This document shows positions 16,748 to 22,736 of a DNA stretch of 22,736 nt, one piece after another; the first letter of the stretch is position 1, and every line of letters begins with the position of its first letter. The notes under the pieces are model-generated. The model did not search any database. It was not told where the DNA came from and saw only the letters and a program-made list of their open reading frames with translations. The stretch lies in contig RPQV01000010.1 in the NCBI GenBank assembly GCA_003818595.1, positions 1-22,736 of the forward strand, given 5' to 3'. This DNA comes from Calditrichota bacterium. Lineage in GTDB: Bacteria; Zhuqueibacterota; Zhuqueibacteria; Residuimicrobiales; Krinioviventaceae. The position numbers and the translations under genes are program-made.

Positions 16748-18229
16748 TCACTTTAATGGGCGATAATCCACGCGATTGCTGTTGGAGTACATCGGCCAAT
16801 TAGGTACAGCGACCGGATAGGGAGAATTCTCTTCCAGCACAAACATTTGGACGTTTGAAATGGCAAACTGATCGAACAATTCATCATTCACTTGAACCTT
16901 GGAATGATGTTGGGCGAGCAATTCAGCCAGTTGATCATCAAAAGCTTTGTTGAGCTTGGTCTGCCGATAGGGATCGGTAGTATCGGGCAGAGATTGGCCG
17001 ATTCTCTTGATCAGCTGATCTCGTTCATACTCTGCCAACAGGGCGTCATGCCATAACTCTCTGGTGCGCACAACTTCCGGCTTTTTGTCCAAACCGGCCT
17101 TGTATGCCACCTCGTTGAGATAATGGTCGCGCACTAAATTGGCGACAGCGATTTTAAACTGCTGATAAAACTGACCTCTGGTTACTGCCTTTTTACGATA
17201 AAGCAAGGGATGTGATGCCAATTCATTGCGAAAATCCCCGACAGTCCAAACGGTCCCGTCAATCGTAAAAAACGGCTGCTTCAGAAAAGCCTCTCCTGAC
17301 GGAATGTCTGCTGCAGTAAAAGTGCTGTCTTCTTCCTGCCAAAACCGTTGCATGATGGTCGTTTTTTCCTGATCATTTTCTGCGCGATTTATGTCAAAGC
17401 TGAGATCGGCAAGTTTTTTAAAAGTATCGCGATCAAAATCGATTTCTTTTCCCTTCATCACATTTCGGGTGTAATTATCCCAATTCCGTGTCGCTTTGTT
17501 CATCGTCAGCTTTTCAACAATTTCTTTCTGGCGCAATTGCGCTTCCTCTCCGCCGAAAATCAGCACATCCCGCCAATTGACGACTTTCATTATGATCCAT
17601 TGATCATAATCCAGCTGGAGAGGCCCAATGACGCTGTCTCGAGCCAGGGGTCCTGAATACAGTGCTTCATGGATATTGATATGATCGGGATCTTTCCATT
17701 TCACACTCCAGGTCGGCCTTTTCTCTTCATGAATTGAATTGAATATTTGCACGACCGAATCAGGCTCATCGGCGATGGCTTTTTTGAGTTTTTTGGCGAT
17801 GCTGTCGCTGTTGATGGTGTAAAATTCAAGATCATATTCCCGTTGCGACAGCGCAAGGGTCTTTCGGATCTGCTGACTATCCAATTTCACCACATTGAAG
17901 GCCTTTTCATAAAAAAGCTGCTGCCTCATCGCCTGCTCAGTACGGCCTTTAATATAATTGACAAAACGCTCATTACGCACCAATTCACTCGTTTTGCCAT
18001 ATTCCAGCGCAAAAACCTTTTCCATGATATAGTTATTCAGGAATACCTTTTCGAGATTTTTTTCAAAACGCGGGAAATTGGGGTGCGGCGCAAATTCCGC
18101 TCGATACTGAGCCTCCTTAAAGGTTACATATCTATCGCCGACCTTAAAAAGCGCATCATCGGGTACCGGTTTTTTCGCACAAGCGACAAAAATCGTCACA
18201 ATGAGGATAGCAAATAGAAATCGTTTCAT
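16748..18229 (-). CDS. Lipoprotein resembling SurA/PpiC-type periplasmic chaperone
   Basis: 493-aa predicted lipoprotein. The signal peptide MKRFLFAILIVTIFVACAKK has a lipobox-like FVAC with Cys17 as lipidation site. The ATG at 18229 has AGGTGA 7 nt upstream. After the signal, the pattern LFKVGDRYVTFKEAQYRAEF ... NLEKVFLNNYIMEKVFALEYG (~28-80) resembles the N-terminal chaperone region of SurA/peptidyl-prolyl isomerase relatives (a VGdr.iT.eE start followed by an L..lI.e.ll..eA helix). A second similar segment is FFTIDGTVWTVGDFRNELA ... LVRDHYLNEVAYKAGLDKKP (~315-385). I cannot point to a clear parvulin PPIase core, so isomerase activity is doubtful. A role in folding outer-membrane or secreted proteins would fit, but is inferred. 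It appears transcribed separately from the regulator gene downstream, which has its own promoter. Confidence 0.6.
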   Translation of the reverse strand: MKRFLFAILIVTIFVACAKKPVPDDALFKVGDRYVTFKEAQYRAEFAPHPNFPRFEKNLEKVFLNNYIMEKVFALEYGKTSELVRNERFVNYIKGRTEQAMRQQLFYEKAFNVVKLDSQQIRKTLALSQREYDLEFYTINSDSIAKKLKKAIADEPDSVVQIFNSIHEEKRPTWSVKWKDPDHINIHEALYSGPLARDSVIGPLQLDYDQWIIMKVVNWRDVLIFGGEEAQLRQKEIVEKLTMNKATRNWDNYTRNVMKGKEIDFDRDTFKKLADLSFDINRAENDQEKTTIMQRFWQEEDSTFTAADIPSGEAFLKQPFFTIDGTVWTVGDFRNELASHPLLYRKKAVTRGQFYQQFKIAVANLVRDHYLNEVAYKAGLDKKPEVVRTRELWHDALLAEYERDQLIKRIGQSLPDTTDPYRQTKLNKAFDDQLAELLAQHHSKVQVNDELFDQFAISNVQMFVLEENSPYPVAVPNWPMYSNSNRVDYRPLK

Positions 18230-18341
18230 AAGTCAATCACCTATGGCTGTTGCGGGTCTACTGATTTGCACATAAAGTAAACTTTTTTGAGCAGAATCAA
18301 AAGAAGAAATTCCACTCCAGAGCATTCTCGATTTATTTCTT

Positions 18342-18369
18342 TTGAATTATCCATTATTTTTTTTATATT
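18342..18369 (+). promoter_or_regulatory. Candidate promoter of the zinc-ribbon/Tudor-like gene
   Basis: TTGAAT (18342-18347), a 16-bp spacer and TATATT (18364-18369) lie in a very AT-rich part of the 194-bp divergent gap, about 55 bp before the plus-strand ATG at 18424. The -10 matches consensus at five of six positions; the -35 is weaker. The lipoprotein gene diverging on the other strand must also start in this gap; TTGATT followed by TTTATG is the best I see for it and is weak. Confidence 0.4.
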
Positions 18370-18423
18370 TATATGATGGTTTAATTTATGGGCATCGCTC
18401 CCAAAAACAGAAGGAATGAAGAA

Positions 18424-18852
18424 ATGACGGATAAAAAAGCGCAAATAGGGGATGAAATTGAAGCCTTGTGTGGCAGTTGTAAAGGCGCAACCGTTCACAT
18501 CATTGAAAGCATCAAAAATGACAAGATCGCTCGCGTGATGTGCAAGATATGCCTGAGTTCTCATCGCTTTCGCAAACCTGAAGAATTGATTGCGTTAAAA
18601 TCCAAGCGCAAAAGCGAACCCAAAAAACCGGTGAGCCCGGCGGCAAAATCTCAGCGCAAATGGTCCCGTTTGGTATCAAAAATGGAGAATGAGGCGCCCA
18701 AAGACTATCGCATGACGGATAAATATGCTCAGAATGACGTCATTCTTCACAGCAAATTCGGCACCGGAGTGGTGGTGAACGTCATTGATCCCACCAAAAT
18801 AGCGGTGGTTTTCGAGGAAGGTCAAAAAACCCTTATTCATAATCGTATTTGA
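18424..18852 (+). CDS. Small zinc-ribbon protein with UvrD/PcrA-type Tudor-like C-terminal domain
   Basis: 142-aa soluble protein, the only gene on the plus strand. The ATG at 18424 is preferred over an upstream in-frame ATG at 18388 because AAGGA lies about 9 nt before it. Cys16-Cys19 (CGSC) and Cys40-Cys43 (CKIC) form a four-cysteine zinc-ribbon-like site at the N-terminus. A basic linker (SKRKSEPKKPVSPAAKSQRK, about 59-78) follows. The last ~38 residues (DVILHSKFGTGVVVNVIDP, then KIAVVFEEGQKTLIH) resemble the small SH3/Tudor-like barrel at the end of UvrD/PcrA helicases, which contacts RNA polymerase. The combination suggests a nucleic-acid- or polymerase-associated protein. That is an inference from domain types; no specific function is known to me. 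It ends 16 bp before a shared terminator. Confidence 0.8.
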   Translation: MTDKKAQIGDEIEALCGSCKGATVHIIESIKNDKIARVMCKICLSSHRFRKPEELIALKSKRKSEPKKPVSPAAKSQRKWSRLVSKMENEAPKDYRMTDKYAQNDVILHSKFGTGVVVNVIDPTKIAVVFEEGQKTLIHNRI

Positions 18853-18868
18853 TGACCATCATGATGAT

Positions 18869-18903
18869 AAAAAAAAGCCGCAGAATCTGCGGCTTTTTTT
18901 TTT
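18869..18903. terminator. Bidirectional rho-independent terminator
   Basis: An 8-bp stem AGCCGCAG/CTGCGGCT with a 3-nt loop is flanked by eight As on the left and ten Ts on the right, so it works as an intrinsic terminator in both directions. It ends the plus-strand gene at 18852 and the convergent acyl-CoA synthetase gene. Its T run overlaps the TAA stop of the latter (18902-18904), so that gene has essentially no 3' untranslated spacer before the hairpin. Confidence 0.93.
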
Positions 18904-20569
18904 ACGAATTGGTATAAAGATAGCGCTTTATCTTTTTGGTGGGCGTTTTTACGAATTCTTCCGGCTGCTCAATGATCTTGTGAATGCGGGAATAGATCGC
19001 AATATTGGCATTGACGCTCACCCGCAATTCTTCAATAATATCCTGAATGACTTTTCTCGCTTCAGCCTGATCCATTTTTGAGGTGCCGTATTCTTTATCG
19101 ATGGCGTCATAATCCAGAAACACGCGCGCATTAATTCGGCCTTCAACATCGTAAACCAATGCTTCCAAAACAAATGTATTTTGGCTCAAGTGAAATTCGA
19201 TCTCTTCCGGATAGATATTCTCTCCGCTGGGTCCCAAGATCAGATTTTTTGACCTGCCTTTGATGAACAGATAACCATCAGGATCGATATACCCTCGATC
19301 ACCCGTGATCAACCATCCGTCCGTCGTGAAGGTGCTTTTTGTCGCCTCTTCATTTTTATAATAACCCTTCATCACATTAGGACCTTTGGCGACGATCTCC
19401 CCGATGCCGGTCTCCGGATCTTGATCCTCAATCTTTAACTCGACATTCGGCACAATGACGCCGGCAGATCCCTTTCTCTGTTTTCCGACCGGATTAACGG
19501 TCAGCAGCGGAGCGGTTTCAGATAATCCATAACCGGTAATATAGGGAAATCCGCCTTCCATCAAGAAATCTTCTACCTCCGGCGAAGTCGCCGCACCTCC
19601 AAAGACCATGAATCGAAGTTTGCCGCCAAATGCTTCATACAACCTTTTGCCGGCAATCTTGTGCACCAGTTTTCGCGTTGTCGGAACGCGATGCAGTAAT
19701 TTGGAAACCGCTTTGGCGTTGATCTCAGAAAGCACTTTTTTCTTATATACTTTTTCCATGATCAGTGGAACCGACAAAATCATGGTCGGTTTCACAACAG
19801 CGACAGCCGGCAACAGCGTTTGAGCTGTCGGTAGTCCTTTCAGATAATACACCTTGGCGCCCACCATAAAAGGTGTGATAAAGCCGCAGGTGCATTCATA
19901 AGAGTGGGACATCGGAAGAATCGATAACAGTCGATCAACTTCAGAGATCTGAATCATCTGTAACGCGGAAAGAGCATTCGAAATAATATTTTTATGGGTC
20001 AGCATGACGCCCTTGGAATGGCCGGTTGTTCCAGACGTGTAAAGAATTTCCAGTAAATCATCCTCATCGATATCAGGAACGACGCCTTTATCGCTCAATT
20101 CTCTGCCGACAGTGACCACTTCATCATAGGTCAGGACTTCCTTCCCGGGAAACGCTTCCAGCACATTATCCAAAAGAATGACATACTTGAGATCAGCAAA
20201 GTCTTCATCGCCGATTTTGTGAAATAATTTTGAAGAAATGAACAAAGTCTGAGCACCGGCATTGCGGATAATATGATGAACTTCAGACTTGTGAAAATCC
20301 GGCAGAATGGGCACATTCACCGCTCCCATGGTTCCCACCGCCAAATAGGACACCGCCCATTGAGGGCTGTTCTCGCCCAAAATAGCAACGCGGTCACCTT
20401 TGCGGACGCCGAATTGATGGAGCGCGCGTCGAATGGATTGAGTCTGATCGATGACTTCTCGATTCAGCAGCGGCGTTTCATCGACAAAGGAAAACAGGAT
20501 TTCGTCGGGATTGGAACTCTCACGATTCTGAAAAACGTGGGCCAATGTCAGTTTTTTTAATTCATTCAT
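18902..20569 (-). CDS. AMP-forming acyl-CoA synthetase (long-chain fatty acid-CoA ligase type)
   Basis: 555-aa ANL-superfamily enzyme that activates a carboxylate, probably a fatty acid, with ATP and transfers it to CoA through an acyl-adenylate. Visible motifs: the phosphate-binding loop YTSGTTGHSKGVMLTHKN (~175-193); GYGLSETAPL (~345), the aromatic-E-T adenylate motif; ITGDRGYIDPDGYLFIKGR (~418-437) with the ribose-binding Asp and hinge region; and PTKKIKRYL near the C-terminus carrying the likely catalytic lysine. At 555 aa it is of usual length. The ATG at 20569 has AGGAG seven nt upstream. The gene stands alone between two terminators with its own candidate promoter. Chain-length specificity cannot be read from the sequence, and some relatives activate other acids. 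Confidence 0.92.
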   Translation of the reverse strand: MNELKKLTLAHVFQNRESSNPDEILFSFVDETPLLNREVIDQTQSIRRALHQFGVRKGDRVAILGENSPQWAVSYLAVGTMGAVNVPILPDFHKSEVHHIIRNAGAQTLFISSKLFHKIGDEDFADLKYVILLDNVLEAFPGKEVLTYDEVVTVGRELSDKGVVPDIDEDDLLEILYTSGTTGHSKGVMLTHKNIISNALSALQMIQISEVDRLLSILPMSHSYECTCGFITPFMVGAKVYYLKGLPTAQTLLPAVAVVKPTMILSVPLIMEKVYKKKVLSEINAKAVSKLLHRVPTTRKLVHKIAGKRLYEAFGGKLRFMVFGGAATSPEVEDFLMEGGFPYITGYGLSETAPLLTVNPVGKQRKGSAGVIVPNVELKIEDQDPETGIGEIVAKGPNVMKGYYKNEEATKSTFTTDGWLITGDRGYIDPDGYLFIKGRSKNLILGPSGENIYPEEIEFHLSQNTFVLEALVYDVEGRINARVFLDYDAIDKEYGTSKMDQAEARKVIQDIIEELRVSVNANIAIYSRIHKIIEQPEEFVKTPTKKIKRYLYTNS

Positions 20570-20612
20570 GGCAGGTCTCCTGCAATATTGTGAAATGAAT
20601 TCATATTTACGT

Positions 20613-20642
20613 AATGTATCGAATATCGTTTCTCAAAGTCAA
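20613..20642 (-). promoter_or_regulatory. Candidate promoter of the acyl-CoA synthetase gene
   Basis: On the minus strand TTGACT (20637-20642) is followed after 18 bp by TACATT (20613-20618), 44 bp before the ATG at 20569. It lies just downstream of the rplS terminator, where an independent promoter is needed. The -35 matches five of six consensus positions and the -10 four of six. Confidence 0.45.
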
Positions 20643-20672
20643 GAACTTTTGAATGCAATTCATATTCCAGCC

Positions 20673-20703
20673 AAAAAAAAACCGATGTCTTTCGACATCG
20701 GTT
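20673..20703 (-). terminator. Rho-independent terminator of the rpsP-rimM-trmD-rplS operon
   Basis: A perfect 10-bp stem AACCGATGTC/GACATCGGTT with a 4-nt loop lies 23 bp beyond the rplS stop. Read on the minus strand it is followed by an uninterrupted run of U residues (plus-strand As at 20673-20680). This is a textbook intrinsic terminator. Confidence 0.95.
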
Positions 20704-20726
20704 CCAGTCTGCACCAACGAGCTGAA

Positions 20727-21074
20727 TCAGTCGCTTCGTTTTTCGTCAATGCGAGCCGCTTTACCGCGTAATTGACGCAGGTAATACAGCTTTGCCCGGC
20801 GAACCTTGCCTTCACGAATTCTCTCGATTTTAGCGATGTTGGGTGAGTGCACAGGGAAAATTCTCTCGACACCAACGCCGTTGGAAATTTTTCGCACCGT
20901 AAAGGTTGCATTCAGGCCTGCCCCACGACGATTTATGACAACTCCCTGGAATACCTGAATTCTTTCCTTGTCGCCTTCAACAACTTTGACATGGACATTC
21001 AAGGTATCTCCGGAATGAAATTCAGGAAGGTCATCCTTCATCTGCGCGGCTGATACTGCATTTAACTTGTTCAT
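20727..21074 (-). CDS. rplS: 50S ribosomal protein L19
   Basis: 115-aa ribosomal protein L19, which sits at the 30S-50S interface. Family features are clear: FHSGDTLNVHVKVVEGDKER, IQVFQGVVINRRGAGLNATF, VRKISNGVGVERIFPVHSPN and the C-terminal VRRAKLYYLRQLRGKAARI. The length is normal. The ATG at 21074 has an AGGAGG site 8 nt upstream. It is the last gene of the rpsP-rimM-trmD-rplS cluster, 26 bp after trmD, and is followed by a strong terminator. Nothing unusual is seen. Confidence 0.98.
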   Translation of the reverse strand: MNKLNAVSAAQMKDDLPEFHSGDTLNVHVKVVEGDKERIQVFQGVVINRRGAGLNATFTVRKISNGVGVERIFPVHSPNIAKIERIREGKVRRAKLYYLRQLRGKAARIDEKRSD

Positions 21075-21100
21075 CTCTATTCCTCCTCGGGAAAGAAGGG

Positions 21101-21808
21101 TTAATCATCATTTTCGGATTCAATAAATTTCTGATAAATATCAGGACGACGTTTTCGGGTGATTTCCACAGCCTGCTCCATCCGCCATTTTTCAATTTCC
21201 GCATGATTTCCGGAAAGAAGAACTTTGGGCGCAGCCAACCCGCGAAATACTTCCGGGCGCGTATAATGCGGATGATCGAGTAATCCTGTCTGAAAGGAAT
21301 CTGTCACCGCAGAATCAATATCGTTGAGCACGCCGGGAAGCAATCTGACGACAGAGTCGATGATGCACATCGCAGCGATTTCGCCGCCGGTCAGGATATA
21401 ATCACCGATGGATATCTCTTCATCAACCAGTTCATCAATAATACGTTGATCCATACCTTTATAGTGACCGCAGAGAAGGATCAACTTGTTGCGCAAAGAG
21501 AACTCGACGGCTTTAGGTTGTGACCAAGTATCGCCGGCAGGGGTCAACAAGGTCACCGGTACGTCTGCAAGGTCGTGCTCTTTAATCACGCTTTCTATGC
21601 AGTCAAAAATCGGTTCCGGTTTAAAAATCATTCCTGCTCCGCCGCCGTAAGAGTAATCATCAATTTGCTGATGTTTGTCTTTGGCGTAATGACGAATGTC
21701 ATGCAGATGAACTTTAAAAGCTCTTTGCTGAACAGCTCGTCTCAGGATGCTTTCATCCAAAATGCCGGAAAACATATTGGGGAAAGCCGTGATAATGTGA
21801 ATTTCCAC
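21101..21808 (-). CDS. trmD: tRNA (guanine37-N1)-methyltransferase
   Basis: TrmD methylates G37 of tRNAs using S-adenosylmethionine and prevents +1 frameshifting. The SPOUT trefoil-knot region is evident: LCGHYKGMDQRIIDE, then DEEISIGDYILTGGEIAA, plus YGGGAGMIFKPEPIF near the N-terminus and LLDHPHYTRPEVFRG. I place the start at GTG 21808, giving 235 aa and the usual TrmD opening MEIHIITAFPNMF, with GGTGAGGA just upstream. An in-frame TTG at 21826 overlapping the rimM stop would add six residues and is the alternative. Either way rimM and trmD are nearly overlapping and translationally coupled. Order in the operon is canonical. Confidence 0.97.
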   Translation of the reverse strand: MEIHIITAFPNMFSGILDESILRRAVQQRAFKVHLHDIRHYAKDKHQQIDDYSYGGGAGMIFKPEPIFDCIESVIKEHDLADVPVTLLTPAGDTWSQPKAVEFSLRNKLILLCGHYKGMDQRIIDELVDEEISIGDYILTGGEIAAMCIIDSVVRLLPGVLNDIDSAVTDSFQTGLLDHPHYTRPEVFRGLAAPKVLLSGNHAEIEKWRMEQAVEITRKRRPDIYQKFIESENDD

Positions 21809-21822
21809 CCGTTCCTCACCGA

Positions 21823-22356
21823 TCAAACGTCCAACAGGCCTTCAATGGGTGTGATGACCATTTTTTTCGCTTCAAGATCAATCTCGCGAATAAAAGTCGG
21901 GACATCCGGTACGAGAAACTCCTTTCCATTATCGTCATGGATCACAAATAGATCATTCGCCGGAAAAGACTGGACGTCTGAAACCGTCCCAATATATAAA
22001 TCCTTATCGGTGTACACTTTTAAACCCATCAACTCAAAATAATAGTGTGTACCTTCCGGCAGCGCCAACGCTTCGTCTCGCGGGATCTGCAGATAACCGT
22101 TGCGGAAACGTTCGGCTTGTTCACAACTTGAAATATCTTTAAATCTCAATATAACAAATTTGCCGGCATATTGCACTTGTTCGACCATCAGAGCTTCAGT
22201 CGGAGCATCCTCACCACCCCAAAAAACCCGTTCCAGGAGATCAAACCGTCTGGGATCATCGGTCATGGGCATTACTCTGACCGCTCCATGTATTCCATGC
22301 GGTTTGTTCACTCTGCCGATGATCACGTACGGCGGCAATGATAGATCTGTGCTCAT
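21823..22356 (-). CDS. rimM: Ribosome maturation factor RimM
   Basis: 177-aa 16S rRNA processing factor that binds ribosomal protein S19 during assembly of the 30S head. The N-terminal beta-barrel shows IIGRVNKPHGIHGAVRVMP (~12-30) and VILRFKDISSCEQAERFRN (~68-86). The C-terminal PRC-barrel domain starts near YYFELMGLKVY (~105) and includes PANDLFVI and EFLVPDVPTFIREID, ending EGLLDV. Length and order are typical. The ATG at 22356 lacks a strong ribosome site, unlike most genes here, so translation may depend on coupling to rpsP, 29 bp upstream. Confidence 0.97.
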   Translation of the reverse strand: MSTDLSLPPYVIIGRVNKPHGIHGAVRVMPMTDDPRRFDLLERVFWGGEDAPTEALMVEQVQYAGKFVILRFKDISSCEQAERFRNGYLQIPRDEALALPEGTHYYFELMGLKVYTDKDLYIGTVSDVQSFPANDLFVIHDDNGKEFLVPDVPTFIREIDLEAKKMVITPIEGLLDV

Positions 22357-22385
22357 GTCAAAATCCGTATAACAGCGTTGAAAAG

Positions 22386-22736
22386 CTATGATTGTGCAGG
22401 CGCTTCATCCGCGGATTCAGGTGTTTCAACCTCTTCACCGGCGCTGATCGGCTCTGCCGCTTCTTTGACTTTGACCTTGGCGGCTTCACTCTTCTTTTCG
22501 CTGTCGCGCTTTTTCATCGCGGCAACCGCTTCTTCTTTACGGCGCCGTTCGATTTCAACCGCTTCGCGTTTCTTATATTCCATATCGACCTGCTCAGGAG
22601 AAAGCCCTCTTCTGATCATGTCCAGTTCCATCAGAATACCCTGTTCACTCAATAGATTGCGCACGGTTGCTGTTGGAATGGCGCCATTCTGAAGCCACTT
22701 TAATGCCAGAGCTTTGTCAATATGTACTTCGGCGGG
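22386..22736 (-). CDS. rpsP: 30S ribosomal protein S16 (5' end outside window)
   Basis: C-terminal 116 residues of ribosomal protein S16; the frame stays open to the right edge. The S16 core is clear in VHIDKALALKWLQNGAIPTA followed by TVRNLLSEQG. After the core comes an unusually long tail, first Glu/Lys/Arg-rich (YKKREAVEIERRRKEEAVAA) and then acidic and Ala/Pro-rich, ending DEAPAQS. S16 is usually about 80-90 aa, so this tail of roughly 70 residues is an extension; comparable tails are known in FCB-group S16 proteins. It is followed by rimM with no KH-domain gene between. Regulation would come from upstream of the window. Confidence 0.95.
   Translation of the reverse strand, partial: PAEVHIDKALALKWLQNGAIPTATVRNLLSEQGILMELDMIRRGLSPEQVDMEYKKREAVEIERRRKEEAVAAMKKRDSEKKSEAAKVKVKEAAEPISAGEEVETPESADEAPAQS

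Noticed and set aside
18241..18564. 107-aa minus-strand frame between the lipoprotein and the zinc-ribbon gene
   Set aside because: It overlaps the plus-strand gene and the divergent promoter region and shows no protein family features.
1..22736. CRISPR arrays, tRNA/rRNA genes, insertion sequences, phage genes, SusD or glycoside hydrolase genes
   Set aside because: I looked for each and saw no repeats with spacers, transposase motifs, RNA gene signatures or such protein families. The accessory locus carries no mobile-element hallmark.

Overview
The window looks like chromosomal DNA of an FCB-superphylum bacterium. The evidence is large TonB-dependent receptors with N-terminal carboxypeptidase-regulatory-like domains, secreted proteins ending in a type IX secretion (T9SS)-like C-terminal domain, a PorV/PorQ-family outer-membrane protein, and a LacI regulator with the GTVDRV recognition-helix style. 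Most genes have clear AGGAG-type ribosome binding sites, which is unusual for true Bacteroidota. A lineage such as Calditrichota/KSB1 is therefore my guess; it is an inference, not something proved here.

Layout. All genes but one are on the minus strand, so transcription runs from right to left. (1) 22736-20673: rpsP (cut by the window edge), rimM, trmD, rplS and a strong terminator, a classic translation operon without the KH-domain gene often found after rpsP. (2) 20642-18869: a stand-alone acyl-CoA synthetase with its own candidate promoter. It ends in a bidirectional terminator shared with the only plus-strand gene, a small zinc-ribbon plus Tudor/SH3-like protein (18424-18852). (3) 18229-16748: a lipoprotein resembling SurA/PpiC-type chaperones. 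(4) 16730-1383: an accessory-type outer-membrane locus, followed after a hairpin terminator by a third TonB receptor that runs off the left edge.

The outer-membrane locus is the interesting part. It starts with a LacI-family regulator that has a good promoter and, just upstream of it, an exact match to the 14-bp LacI/PurR/CcpA-type operator consensus. Then come TonB receptor A, secreted protein A, a PorV-like protein, TonB receptor B and secreted protein B, with gaps of 19-45 bp. The two receptor/secreted-protein pairs are paralogous, so the locus is a duplicated two-gene module.

The secreted partners (1150 and 1129 aa) have a Trp-rich block, three Ca-binding-like Asp/Asn motifs, an FnIII-like domain and a T9SS-type tail. 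No SusD-like lipoprotein is visible. My working model is a SusC-like uptake system in which a very large T9SS-exported surface protein takes the place of SusD, with the PorV-like protein helping export or anchoring and the LacI protein sensing the imported substrate. The substrate is unknown: the window contains no glycoside hydrolase or inner-membrane transporter.
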